49,953 nucleotides of DNA from Bacteroidales bacterium UBA2714. GTDB lineage: Bacteria; Bacteroidota; Bacteroidia; Bacteroidales; P3. The DNA lies in assembly GCA_002354035.1 (NCBI GenBank), contig DEKU01000063.1:203-50155 (forward strand), given 5' to 3'. Under the pieces are notes generated by a model. The model worked only from the letters and a program-made list of their open reading frames with translations. It was not told where the DNA came from and ran no database searches. The translations under genes and the position numbers were made by a program. Shown here piece after piece: positions 41,283 to 49,953 of the stretch (position 1 is its first letter; the number at the start of each line of letters is the position of its first letter).

Positions 41283-43382
41283 TTAGTGAGCTTGGGCGGA
41301 CAATTGGTCGAGAGCCCGGGATGTGGCGTCGAGGAGCGGCTGGGCTGAGACCTCGGAGCCGACGGCGTGGCGCATCCAGTGCTGGGGGGTGAGACGGCCG
41401 GCGGGATAGATGCGTTGTATTTCGTCGGCTATGTTCTTGCCGCTGAGCTGCTGCTCGAGCTGGAACTGGATGATGTGGCCGTAGGGGTAGTTGGCGAGGT
41501 AGAGGGGGGAGTCGATCATGTGGCTGTAGATGGCCAGGATGGGGCTGTCGTGATGGCCGAGGGTGGGTTCGAAGTATTGGTTCCACACCTGCCGGGCTAT
41601 GAGCATGACTTGTTCTTTGAGCTGGGCGGCGGTGGCGTCGGGGTGGTCGTAGAGCCAATGCCATGAGTACATGTCGACCAGCGCTACACCCATGATTTCG
41701 CAGCAGCCCCAGAAGATGTCGAGTGTTTCGAGAGCGTCCCTTTGTGGGTCGTTGTTGCGGAAGCCGAGGAAGTCGAGGTCGCGGGCCTGGAAGACGAAGG
41801 CCAGGGCTTCGGTGAAGGCGGTGTTGGGGACGCCTTTCATGATGTAGTTGTCGACATCGTGCAGGGTGATGGTTTGCTCGACGTTGTGGCCGAATTCGTG
41901 GACGGCAATATTGTAGCCCTTATAGTCCATGCCGTCGGGGGCGATGCGGGTGCGGAGACGGGCATTGTCGGAGCGCATGTTGCTCTCCCAGGCATGGCCA
42001 GCTCCGCGCGAGGGGTCGACGGTGACGTGGGAGCAGATGAATTGTATTTTGTCGGGTTTGAATCCGAGCTGACGGAGGATGGAGGGCATGCCCTGCGAGG
42101 CAAAGGCCTGGCGGTCGGGATAGAGGCGGCGGGTGAGGGCGGAGAGGTCGTCCTCGTTGAGGGTGCTGCGGCTTTTGAAGCCGTCGTACCAGATGTCGAA
42201 GGGTTGAAGGCTGCGGCCTAAGCGCTGGGCAATGAGGCCGGCCACCTGCCCCATTTGCGGCGAGGAGAGGAAGGAGGTGAAGAGACGTTCAATCTCATCG
42301 TAGCTGACCTCCATGTCTTGGTCGAAGGCACGGGCTATGGCGGTGGGATAGCGGGGGTTGTAGCGGTCTATCTGCTGCATGGCATGGAAGTTGTCGAGAA
42401 AAAACCCGTAGCGGGTGTCGGGCTCAGAGGCAGGGTTGGCGACCTGATGGCCCGCGCTGTCAAGAACGGTGTTGGCGTAGGGATTCCATGTGAAGTGGGC
42501 ATTATTGATGACGCACTGGGGGATGCTCTGGTCGATGATGCGACACATGACTTGGTATATCATTTGCTGCTTGGCCAGGCCGGTGTCGCCCTCGTTGTAG
42601 TGGGTCTTGAGTTCGTCTCGCAAGCCCCAGTGGGTGATGAGGGCCATTGGGGGGAAAAGAGTTTTGCCTTGGTTGTCGACCAGGTTGCCCATCATGATGT
42701 TGTAGTTGGATATGTAGTTGTCGGCGGCGGCCAGCTGGCCAGCCAGCTGCTGGTTGGCCGAGGCGGGCACCCGTGAGGTGAAGAGGTCGCCCAGGCGTGC
42801 ATAGGCCCACTGACGACGGGTCCACTGGCTGCCCAGCTGGTTTTTCTCGTCGAGGGTGTAGAACGGGAAGTTGAGGACAACGGCAAAGGCTATTTTTTGT
42901 TGGTACATGTCGTCGTCGAAATGGGCTGAGGGGTCGAACCCGCCGAACATCTCGTCGAGGGTGGTGGGCTCGGGTCCATCAACATGGAGGGGAAGCTTGA
43001 GGTCGACACTGATTTTGTTGAAACAGCCCCAGAGGCTTTCCATGTTGGCCTGGAGGGTCTGGGCCATGCGCCACAGGGCTGCGGTGTCGGCCACAAAATG
43101 GTCGAGGCAGAAGGCGGTGAACTCGGCTGGGGTGCCATCGGCTGGGGTCCAGAGGGCTGCCGTCTGGGGCACACTGCGTTCGGCACGCGCCATGGCTTGG
43201 TCGCCATAACGGTGGTGCAGGCTGTCGAGGGTGGTCTGAATGGTTGTGGAGTCGATGTTGCTCATGGTTTGAGTGGGATTGTTTTCGTGCCTGCACGACA
43301 CTCCTAACAACAGGGAGGCGGCCAGGATGAGAATCAACGTGGGTTTGTTTTTGCGGGATAGGACAGAATGATGGTAATGCAT
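41283..43382 (-). CDS. M3-like metallopeptidase lipoprotein
   Basis: A protein of about 699 residues with a signal peptide and lipobox-like G-V-S-C near residue 30. The zinc site H495-E-F-G-H499 is followed ~20 residues later by F-T-E-A-L-A-F-V, whose Glu fits the third ligand of gluzincins such as M3/M2 oligopeptidases. Around it are helix-rich segments, as in M3. Most M3 enzymes are cytoplasmic, so a lipid-anchored version points to use of external peptides. It is transcribed from the palindromic promoter region at 43407-43440 and is followed by the S46 gene, giving a two-gene peptidase unit. Met at 43382 is used because the ORF's first Met is only three codons upstream and less likely. Confidence 0.7.
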   Translation of the reverse strand: MHYHHSVLSRKNKPTLILILAASLLLGVSCRHENNPTQTMSNIDSTTIQTTLDSLHHRYGDQAMARAERSVPQTAALWTPADGTPAEFTAFCLDHFVADTAALWRMAQTLQANMESLWGCFNKISVDLKLPLHVDGPEPTTLDEMFGGFDPSAHFDDDMYQQKIAFAVVLNFPFYTLDEKNQLGSQWTRRQWAYARLGDLFTSRVPASANQQLAGQLAAADNYISNYNIMMGNLVDNQGKTLFPPMALITHWGLRDELKTHYNEGDTGLAKQQMIYQVMCRIIDQSIPQCVINNAHFTWNPYANTVLDSAGHQVANPASEPDTRYGFFLDNFHAMQQIDRYNPRYPTAIARAFDQDMEVSYDEIERLFTSFLSSPQMGQVAGLIAQRLGRSLQPFDIWYDGFKSRSTLNEDDLSALTRRLYPDRQAFASQGMPSILRQLGFKPDKIQFICSHVTVDPSRGAGHAWESNMRSDNARLRTRIAPDGMDYKGYNIAVHEFGHNVEQTITLHDVDNYIMKGVPNTAFTEALAFVFQARDLDFLGFRNNDPQRDALETLDIFWGCCEIMGVALVDMYSWHWLYDHPDATAAQLKEQVMLIARQVWNQYFEPTLGHHDSPILAIYSHMIDSPLYLANYPYGHIIQFQLEQQLSGKNIADEIQRIYPAGRLTPQHWMRHAVGSEVSAQPLLDATSRALDQLSAQAH

Positions 43383-43408
43383 GCTCGTCAAATTAATAAT
43401 TCAAAATG

Positions 43409-43416
43409 CAAAGATA
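43409..43416 (-). promoter_or_regulatory. -7 box of the peptidase unit
   Basis: Minus strand TATCTTTG, 27 bp before the ATG of the M3-like gene. It forms the left arm of an 11-bp palindrome (43407-43417 with 43430-43440) whose right arm is the -7 box of the divergent vWA gene. Confidence 0.65.
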
Positions 43417-43430
43417 CAAATATTTTTTCG

Positions 43431-43438
43431 TATCTTTG
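43431..43438 (+). promoter_or_regulatory. -7 box of the vWA gene
   Basis: TATCTTTG, 26 bp before the ATG at 43465, in the context TTTTTTCGTATCTTTGCA also seen upstream of the carboxyltransferase gene. Its -33 region falls on the divergent box, so the two promoters should interfere. Confidence 0.65.
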
Positions 43439-43464
43439 CAAATTATTTTGACAAGGAGACTGTG

Positions 43465-45528
43465 ATGCAAGTTTTTTTTGACTATCCGTGGTACTTTGTG
43501 CCGCTTTGTTTGGTGGCGGGGGCTCTCTATAGCGCAGCGCTGTATTGGCCCCGGCGCCGTACTCCCCTTTTGAAAGGGGACGGGGGTAAGCCCGCTGTGG
43601 CGGGACCGGTAATACTGCTCTCGGTGGTGCGGTTTGTGACGGTGTCTGCCCTGGCTTTCCTGTTGCTGGGCCCGGTGGTGCGGCGCAATGTGAGCCAGCG
43701 GGAGCGCCCGCTGGTGGTGGTGACTCGCGATGTGAGCGGGTCGATTGCCGAAGCCGAACGGGGCCTGCCGGACGGGGTGGCTGATTTGGAGAAGAGTTAT
43801 GATGTGGTGTACGACTCGTTCGGGGCTGGCAGCACGGACATTGCCGCAGCCCTGGCGGAGATAGGCGACCGCTACGCGGGACGCAACCTGGGGGCGGTGG
43901 TGCTGGTGAGCGACGGCATCCACAACCAGGGGGCCAACCCGGAGGCCGCAGCCTCGGCTTTGGGGGCACCGATATACACTGTTGCCTTAGGTGATACGAC
44001 AACACGGCGCGACGCGTGGGTAGCCACAGTGCGATGCAACCGCACGGCCTATGCGGGCAGCCAGCTGCCAGTGGAGGTGACGGTGAGGGCCACAGGGCTG
44101 CAGGGACAGCAGGCAACCCTCACCGTGGCGAACAGGGGCAAGGTGGTGGCAAGCATGCCGGTCAATTATGCCGACAATGTTTTTGCCCAAACGTTGTCGT
44201 TCTCCATCAGTCTCGACAAGGCTGGTCTGCAGACTTTCACTCTCAGCCTGACCCCGAAGGCGGGCGAGCTGACAGAGGCCAACAACAACCGCACGGTGAC
44301 GGTGGAGGTGCTGGAAGGAAGACGGCGCGTGGCGATAGTGGCACCTGCCGCACACCCCGACCTTGGAGCCTTGAAACAAAGTATTGAGTCCAATCCCAAC
44401 TATCAGGTGCGGGTGGCCGTAGGCTCGCAAGCCGTGGCCCAATGGAACAAGGACACGCTGGCCAAGATGGATATGGTTATCCTGCATGGTCTGCCAGCCG
44501 ATGCTGGGTGGGTGAAATGGATAAAGGGATTGCCCAATAGTCTGCCCCGTATCTACATCATTGGAGCCAAGACCGATTTGGGTCGTTTCAATTCGCTGCA
44601 CAGCGGATTGGAGATAACGGCCAAGAAGGCCGTGGCCGAACAGGTGACGGCTTCGCCCAACGGAGCTTTCACCTTGTTTGCAATGCCGGCCGACGCAGCC
44701 ACACGGATGGCCAGTCTGCCCCCTTTGACAGCTCCTTTTGGCACCTACCGCACCACGGCAGGGATGCAGAGCCTGTTCTATGCCATGGTGGGAGGCCAGG
44801 CCACCGACCGGCCGTTGATGGCTTTCGGAAGCCAGGAGGGAACCCGCTGCGCTTTTGTGGCGGGCGAAGGGCTGTGGCGCTGGCGACTGCACAGCTACCT
44901 GATGACGGGGAACCACGACGATTTCGACCAGCTGGTGGAGAAGATGGTGGTGTATACCGCCACCCAATCGCGTCGCGACCGGCTGCACGTAACTGCCGAA
45001 CGCATCTACCGCCAGGACGAGCCTATCACACTCCATGCCGAGTTCTATGACGACAACTGGCAGCCCACCAACAGCCCCTCAGTCGGCTGCACCCTGACAA
45101 ACGCTGACAGCAAGGAGTCGTCGAAATTTGATTTCCACCCCTCGGGCACGGGCTACGCACTGCCGCTCGGAACCCTCCCTCCAGGCCGATACCAGCTACA
45201 GGCCAACACCAATTTCGGGGGAAAGGAATATGCATGGTCCGGCACTTTTGTGGTTGAAGCATACGACTTGGAACATCTCAACCTTGTGGCCGACCACTCG
45301 CTGCTCAACACCATCAGCCAGACCACAGGAGGCGAGATGTTGCCCCCGTCGCAAGCGGGCCGACTGAACCAACTGCTTGCCGACCGCAACGACCTAAAGG
45401 AAGTAATCTATTCCCACACCCGCTACACTCCCCTTGTCTCCCTGCCATGGCTGCTGGCCCTGCTGGTACTGCTGCTGGGTGTGGAATGGGCTGGACGCAA
45501 ATATTACGCCGACCACTTCACGGATTGA
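43465..45528 (+). CDS. Membrane-anchored vWA domain protein
   Basis: A 687-residue protein with two N-terminal membrane helices (~8-28 and ~50-75) and one at the C-terminus (~655-680). A von Willebrand A domain lies in the first third and keeps the metal site: D-V-S-G-S, the T of S-T-D-I-A-A-A-L, and S-D-G-I-H-N. A CARDB/Ig-like region and a glutamine-amidotransferase-like fold probably follow. This is the architecture of Bacteroidetes Bat-operon-like and YfbK-type proteins, but no MoxR ATPase is adjacent. Role unknown. ATG at 43465 was chosen after the -7 box. A T8 run lies at codons 3-5. Confidence 0.75.
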   Translation: MQVFFDYPWYFVPLCLVAGALYSAALYWPRRRTPLLKGDGGKPAVAGPVILLSVVRFVTVSALAFLLLGPVVRRNVSQRERPLVVVTRDVSGSIAEAERGLPDGVADLEKSYDVVYDSFGAGSTDIAAALAEIGDRYAGRNLGAVVLVSDGIHNQGANPEAAASALGAPIYTVALGDTTTRRDAWVATVRCNRTAYAGSQLPVEVTVRATGLQGQQATLTVANRGKVVASMPVNYADNVFAQTLSFSISLDKAGLQTFTLSLTPKAGELTEANNNRTVTVEVLEGRRRVAIVAPAAHPDLGALKQSIESNPNYQVRVAVGSQAVAQWNKDTLAKMDMVILHGLPADAGWVKWIKGLPNSLPRIYIIGAKTDLGRFNSLHSGLEITAKKAVAEQVTASPNGAFTLFAMPADAATRMASLPPLTAPFGTYRTTAGMQSLFYAMVGGQATDRPLMAFGSQEGTRCAFVAGEGLWRWRLHSYLMTGNHDDFDQLVEKMVVYTATQSRRDRLHVTAERIYRQDEPITLHAEFYDDNWQPTNSPSVGCTLTNADSKESSKFDFHPSGTGYALPLGTLPPGRYQLQANTNFGGKEYAWSGTFVVEAYDLEHLNLVADHSLLNTISQTTGGEMLPPSQAGRLNQLLADRNDLKEVIYSHTRYTPLVSLPWLLALLVLLLGVEWAGRKYYADHFTD

Positions 45529-45550
45529 CCACATAGCAGCTCCCCTCGTC

Positions 45551-46840
45551 ATGGCCTCGCATTTTATCAAAAACTCAGGCACACTGCTCACCGGCAATAT
45601 CATCGCCCAGGGGATAGCTTTTGTGACCTACACCCTGCTGCTGCGGCTCTTCACCCCCGACGACTTCGGCCTCTGCAACGTATTCTTCAGCTACACCGAG
45701 GTTCTCATCATCCTCTCCACCTGCAAATACGAGATGGCCATCGTCGTGGCCGACACCGACCGCGAAGCCTCAGACCTGGCACGCCTCTCTTTCCGTATCA
45801 ATGCACTGCTGTCGCTGCTGCTGGTGGCCGTGGCCGCCACGATGGCCCTCACCGGCCTCACGGTCTCCAAACTGCCTCCCACGCTGCTGCTGCTCATCCC
45901 CCTGCTTGTCTATTTCACCGGCACCTACCGCGTATACGCCTTTCTCTGCAACCGCCACAAAGATTACAACCCACTGGCTACGGGCGAGGTGGTCTCTGTC
46001 GGCGCATCCACCACCACACGCATCCTTTTCGGCCTTCTGGCTCCCGTCGTGAACCTCCTCCACACCATCGGCCTTCCCCTTGGCTCGGTGCTGGGCAAAG
46101 TGGGCGGCCACCTCTACCTGCACCACATAGTATATCACAAACAGGGCTACTACCAGCCCACCCCTACCCCTCTGCGTCCCTTGGCCCGCAAATACATCAA
46201 CTTTGCCCGCTACGTCATGCCGCGCGAACTTGTCAGCAGCTTCTCCTCCAACCTTCCCCTCATGTGGCTGAGCATCCATTTCGACAAACCTCTCCTTGGC
46301 CTTTTCTCCCTGGCCCTCACCTTCACCCAACGCCCAGTCGGCGTCCTGGCCAACACCTTCGAGAAAGTGCTCTACCAGAACATAACCGCCAAAGTGCAGC
46401 AACAACTCCCCATCCAACGTGACGTGAACCGCTTTGTGCTGCTGCTGGGAGGAGCCGTCATTATAGGCGGCCCCATCATTTTCTTCTACGCCGAACCGCT
46501 GTTTGTCTGGCTGTTCGGCAACCAATGGGTGGGGACAGGCTATTATGTGCAATGCCTGCTGCCCTGGATGTCACTATTGGTCGTGGGCAATTCACTCTCA
46601 TTTATCAGCAACATATTTGGGACACAGCACGTAGACTTCATCATCCAAGTGGTGCAGCTGCTGTTGCGGGCTGCTGCCCTGTATATCGGCATCAGCAAGG
46701 GCGACTTTCAACTGGCCATATTGCTTTTTGCGGCTGTCAGTGCGGCGATACAGGTCGTATCGTTGGGCTGGTATCTGTTCCAGATACACCGCTATGGCAA
46801 ACGTCTCAGCCCTGACCAACATAATGCCCCTCACCAATAA
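45551..46840 (+). CDS. Lipopolysaccharide/oligosaccharide flippase family protein
   Basis: A 429-residue membrane protein with about 12 helices, MOP superfamily. It opens N-S-G-T-L-L-T-G-N-I-I-A-Q-G, the common start of Wzx/RfbX-type flippases, and has F-T-P-D-D-F-G in the first loop. Shares no obvious close similarity with the flippase at 10712. It starts 22 bp after the vWA gene and ends 11 bp before the GH106 gene, so all three may be one transcript. Substrate unknown. Confidence 0.8.
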   Translation: MASHFIKNSGTLLTGNIIAQGIAFVTYTLLLRLFTPDDFGLCNVFFSYTEVLIILSTCKYEMAIVVADTDREASDLARLSFRINALLSLLLVAVAATMALTGLTVSKLPPTLLLLIPLLVYFTGTYRVYAFLCNRHKDYNPLATGEVVSVGASTTTRILFGLLAPVVNLLHTIGLPLGSVLGKVGGHLYLHHIVYHKQGYYQPTPTPLRPLARKYINFARYVMPRELVSSFSSNLPLMWLSIHFDKPLLGLFSLALTFTQRPVGVLANTFEKVLYQNITAKVQQQLPIQRDVNRFVLLLGGAVIIGGPIIFFYAEPLFVWLFGNQWVGTGYYVQCLLPWMSLLVVGNSLSFISNIFGTQHVDFIIQVVQLLLRAAALYIGISKGDFQLAILLFAAVSAAIQVVSLGWYLFQIHRYGKRLSPDQHNAPHQ

Positions 46841-46851
46841 CCCCTCTAAAA

Positions 46852-49533
46852 ATGCACCTAAAACACTGCATATTTGCATTGTACATGCTCGCGGTCACAG
46901 CCACAGCCCAGCCACCAGCCGACACCACCACCCGGCCGTTTGTGCGCTGGTGGTGGAACGGCAATAAGGTGGACAGCGCTGAGATAGTCCGCGAATTGGA
47001 CTTACTGCACGATGCAGGCATTGGCGGCGTAGAGATCAACCCCATCGAATTCCCTGCCAAGCGGTGCGACTCGCTGGGCATCCCCTCACTTGTCCTGCTC
47101 AGCGACGAGTGGCTGGACATGCTCCACACCGCCCTGAGCCACGCCAAGCGGCTCGACATGCAGTGCGACCTCCTGGTGGGGTCCGGATGGCCCTTCGGGG
47201 CCGAAGACATCCCCATGCAACAGCGCGCCCAAGTGATGCTCACCTACGCCGCCCCCCTCACAGGCGAAGTGCTGACCGTAGACCAACTCTTCCGCGCAGT
47301 CAACCCTCAAGTGACAGTCCCCAACAGCGAACGTCAATTCGAACTGGTGGCCCTCTGGGTGGCTCCAGACTCTATCACCAGCATTGAAGAGATGGAAGCA
47401 CTGCCGCTGCCCCAAGGCGACACCCTCACTCCGTCACGCGACAGCGGGATGCTCTATGCCCTAATCCGGTGCCGCTCCTTTGCCAGCGTCATCAACGGAG
47501 CCCCTGGCGCATCAGGCCCTATCGTGGACCACCTGAACGCTCAAGCCGTTCGCAGCTACCTGGAGCGCGTGCGGCACGCCCTCGAAAACCGTCTCGGCCC
47601 CATGCGCCACTGGATCAGAGCCTATTTTGCCGACAGCATGGAACTGGAAGGGAGCAACTGGACCGACGACTTCGCCCAAGAGTTCCGTCGGCGACGGGGC
47701 TATGACCTCATGCCTTGGCTCCCCCTCACCATGTTCAAGACCGGCCGCCTGGGCGAAGTGGTGGACTACCGCTACGGCTCCCGCCTGTCGCCCACAATGA
47801 AGACAACCGTAGCGCGTGTGCGCCACGACTTCGAACTCACCAAAGCCGAACTCCTGCACGAGCGCTACACACTCACCTTCCTCGACTGGTGCCACAGCCA
47901 AGGCGTCAAGGCCCGGGCCCAAGCTTACGGCCGCGGTTTCTTCCCCCTCGAATCATCGCTGCAATACGACATACCCGAAGGCGAAAGCTGGACCACCAAC
48001 TACCTGCGCCACCGCATAGGCCAAGAGATGCCCGACAGCGACTACCGCCGCGGCCGTGCCTACACCATGATCAACAAAGTGGTCTCCTCCGCTGCCCACC
48101 AAAGCGGCCGCCGCCTTGTCAGCGCCGAAGAGATGACCAACACCTACCGCCTCTTCGAAACCACCCTCGAACTGCTCAAACTGGGCAGCGACATGAGCGC
48201 CATCAGCGGCACCACCCACTCCGTGTGGCACGGCTTCAACTACTCTCCCCCCTCCGCTGGATTCCCCGGCTGGGTGCAATACGGCAGCTTCCTCAACGAG
48301 CAGAACCCCTGGTGGCCCTATTTCCACCTCCTCAACGAGTACCGCAGCCGCACCAGCGCCATCCTCCAACAGGCCGACATGCAGACCCCCATTGCCATCC
48401 TCCTGCCCTACGACAGCCTCTGGGCACAATACGGCGTCCAGACCGAACCCTTCCCCAACTACCCCAAAGGCAGCCCCTACGACATCCCCTTCCTCCTCTG
48501 GGAAGCGGTGCACAAAAACGGCGCGGGCTGCGACTTCGTATCCCGCCGCCAGCTCGACACCGCAACCATCCGCGACGGCAAACTCATCGTAGGCTGCAAA
48601 AGCTACTCCCTCCTGCTCACCCCTCCTCCCGACACATGCGCCCCCATCTTCAATACCCCCCATCCCCAACTCCCCGTCGTCACCGTCCCCGACCTCCCCG
48701 ACCGCAACTACCTCGACTGGTACCGCCTGACACAACAAAAACTCAACCTTCCCCATGCCGTCTCCATCAACGAACCCAACCCCTACCTGCTGCAAAACCA
48801 CTACCGCAACGACCGTGGCGACGACATCTTCTTCGTCGTCAATGCCTGCCTCCACTGCGCCGTCAGTTCCACCATCGCCTTCCCCAACGCCATCCACCAA
48901 GGCCGCTCCGCTTGGGTCTACAACGCCGCATCCAACCAAAAACAAAAACTGCCCCTCCTAAACGGCTCCTTCTGGCTCTACCTCCCACCCGCCGAAAGCC
49001 TTTTCATCCTTTTCGAAAACCCCGACTCCGACACCTCTGACCATTCCACCACTTGGAACCCACCCTACTACGAAGGCATGGACTACCACCCCCTCCAGAC
49101 CGAATGGCACCTCACTCTCAACCATGCCATCGAGGGATGGACCCGCGACACCACCATCCAACAACTCTGCGACCTCCGCCAAACCCAGTTTAAAGACTTC
49201 TCCGGCACACTCATCTACACCGCCCATATCCCCTACGACAGCCTCGGCCCCGACCCCATCATCGACCTCGGCCAAGTCTACGACATCTGCGAACTGAAAA
49301 TCAACGGCACCAGCTGTGGCGTAAAATGGTATGGACAACGGATATACGACAACATCGGTCCGCTGCTCCACCCCGGCAACAACACCATAGAAATCAAAGT
49401 CACCACCACCCTCAACAACTACGTCCATACCCTCACCGACAACAAAGTCGTCCAACACTTCGTCCTCAAACGCAACATCCCCACCACCCCCGTCGGCCTT
49501 GTCGGCATCGAAGGCCATCTGTCTTTTTTCTGA
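46852..49533 (+). CDS. GH106 family alpha-L-rhamnosidase (secreted)
   Basis: Exo-alpha-L-rhamnosidase of family GH106, acting on rhamnose caps of plant polysaccharides such as RG-II or on other rhamnosides. The 893 residues have a signal peptide (T-A-T-A-Q). The family opening R-P-F-V-R-W-W-W-N-G-N is followed by G-I-G-G-V-E-I and S-G-W-P-F-G. A rhamnosidase-type barrel extends to ~residue 600, with a C-terminal beta-sandwich (galactose-binding-like) at ~740-880. Complete by length. No other CAZyme gene is in the same transcript. The GH29-GH28 protein elsewhere in the window also points to plant pectin. Confidence 0.88.
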   Translation: MHLKHCIFALYMLAVTATAQPPADTTTRPFVRWWWNGNKVDSAEIVRELDLLHDAGIGGVEINPIEFPAKRCDSLGIPSLVLLSDEWLDMLHTALSHAKRLDMQCDLLVGSGWPFGAEDIPMQQRAQVMLTYAAPLTGEVLTVDQLFRAVNPQVTVPNSERQFELVALWVAPDSITSIEEMEALPLPQGDTLTPSRDSGMLYALIRCRSFASVINGAPGASGPIVDHLNAQAVRSYLERVRHALENRLGPMRHWIRAYFADSMELEGSNWTDDFAQEFRRRRGYDLMPWLPLTMFKTGRLGEVVDYRYGSRLSPTMKTTVARVRHDFELTKAELLHERYTLTFLDWCHSQGVKARAQAYGRGFFPLESSLQYDIPEGESWTTNYLRHRIGQEMPDSDYRRGRAYTMINKVVSSAAHQSGRRLVSAEEMTNTYRLFETTLELLKLGSDMSAISGTTHSVWHGFNYSPPSAGFPGWVQYGSFLNEQNPWWPYFHLLNEYRSRTSAILQQADMQTPIAILLPYDSLWAQYGVQTEPFPNYPKGSPYDIPFLLWEAVHKNGAGCDFVSRRQLDTATIRDGKLIVGCKSYSLLLTPPPDTCAPIFNTPHPQLPVVTVPDLPDRNYLDWYRLTQQKLNLPHAVSINEPNPYLLQNHYRNDRGDDIFFVVNACLHCAVSSTIAFPNAIHQGRSAWVYNAASNQKQKLPLLNGSFWLYLPPAESLFILFENPDSDTSDHSTTWNPPYYEGMDYHPLQTEWHLTLNHAIEGWTRDTTIQQLCDLRQTQFKDFSGTLIYTAHIPYDSLGPDPIIDLGQVYDICELKINGTSCGVKWYGQRIYDNIGPLLHPGNNTIEIKVTTTLNNYVHTLTDNKVVQHFVLKRNIPTTPVGLVGIEGHLSFF

Positions 49534-49651
49534 ATCCCCTCCCATCTGCCACTCTCCAACGGCTCCCGCGCCAGAGCCTTTCTCATGCCTATAACCAATC
49601 CCACATGAAAAAACACCCCTTTCCATGACTTTCTAAAAGAAAAATATTGTT

Positions 49652-49659
49652 TATATTTG
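49652..49659 (+). promoter_or_regulatory. -7 box before the terminal T9SS-cargo remnant
   Basis: TATATTTG in the gap after GH106, about 110 bp before the signal-peptide frame at 49770. No clear -33 element. Confidence 0.4.
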
Positions 49660-49769
49660 CACAGAGTTAATATAACAAAAACGTCTTACGGCAAACACTC
49701 AAAGCCCATCCCATCAACTATTTATACCATACATACTTCACCTCCTCAGCACACCTAAAACACAACACT

Positions 49770-49953
49770 ATAAAAAAGATACTTTTATTAAGCATTGCCC
49801 TGTCATTTATGGGCATAGAGCTCCAGGCCCAGACCACCGACACTCTCCCCTCCTCTTCTCCCTCAACCCCAACCCCTCCAACGGCGAGGTGCTTCTCTCG
49901 CTCTCTCAGCCCCTCGGCTCCAGCGCCACTCTCTCCCTCCGCGACGCCGCCGG
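49770..49953 (+). pseudogene. Damaged type IX-secreted protein gene (partial, runs off the window)
   Basis: One frame from 49770 encodes a typical signal peptide (K-K-I-L-L-L-S-I-A-L-S-F-M-G ... A-Q) but starts with ATA where ATG is expected. From 49856 a different frame encodes F-S-L-N-P-N-P-S-N-G-E-V and L-S-L-R-D-A-A at the window edge, the opening of a type A T9SS sorting domain. Signal and sorting domain are thus only ~30 residues apart and in different frames. The passenger is missing and the gene looks inactive, unless a sequencing error lies between. The 3-prime end is beyond the window. Confidence 0.45.

Overview
The window is a chromosomal segment of a GC-rich member of the Bacteroidota, almost certainly Bacteroidales. 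The evidence is the lipoprotein GldH, an S46 dipeptidyl-peptidase, remnants of type IX secretion sorting domains, abundant SPII lipoproteins, and many copies of the Bacteroidetes -7 promoter box (TAnnTTTG, usually TATCTTTG) just upstream of genes. The carbohydrate and peptide enzymes suggest a gut or other host-associated habitat. I cannot name a genus from sequence alone. I had no database search, so family names rest on motifs and remembered family features.

Layout. (1) 0.2-7.0 kb, minus strand: a housekeeping operon holB, ricT, gldH, mrcA (PBP1A), rlmN. It is flanked by an inverted pair of a 106-bp repeat (1-106 and 7254-7359). (2) 7.4-8.4 kb: a decayed pocket with a truncated lipoprotein and a toxin-antitoxin remnant. 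(3) 8.7-15 kb: envelope genes (Ig-like lipoprotein, flippase, outer-membrane barrel protein, PrsW-type protease), a T9SS-cargo remnant and an unknown lipoprotein. (4) 15.2-19.8 kb: a carboxyltransferase of the oxaloacetate decarboxylase/pyruvate carboxylase B type and a GH92 mannosidase. (5) 19.9-24.6 kb: an AT-rich defence island. It holds a single-chain restriction-methylation-specificity protein split by a G8 tract between its two target recognition domains, a 40-codon ORF, and a Bro-N/Fic protein. (6) 24.6-27.4 kb: two GNAT proteins (one fused to a Cys-rich domain), a lipoprotein and a membrane protein. (7) 27.6-31.6 kb: lptB and kdsD, divergent from recQ. (8) 31.7-35.5 kb: an FlK-like thioesterase and a GH29-GH28 fusion. 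(9) 35.7-38.6 kb, minus strand: dapB with a FecCD-type permease and ATPase, and two tRNA-Ala genes. (10) 39.1-43.4 kb, minus strand: a DPP11-like S46 peptidase and an HEFGH metallopeptidase lipoprotein, divergent from (11) a vWA membrane protein, a second flippase and a GH106 rhamnosidase. The window ends in another damaged T9SS-cargo sequence.

How the genes work together. Most genes serve envelope building (PBP1A, LptB, KdsD, flippases) and breakdown of glycans (GH92, GH29/GH28, GH106) and peptides (S46, M3-like). No complete polysaccharide utilisation locus, transposase, integrase or CRISPR array is visible.

The strongest candidate for something undescribed is the defence island. A single-G length change at 23081-23088 would fuse the first and second target recognition domains into one protein of about 1,228 residues. 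In the length shown, the protein stops after one domain. This resembles the NgoAV-type specificity switch, but in a fused R-M-S polypeptide with an autoinhibited Fic protein downstream.
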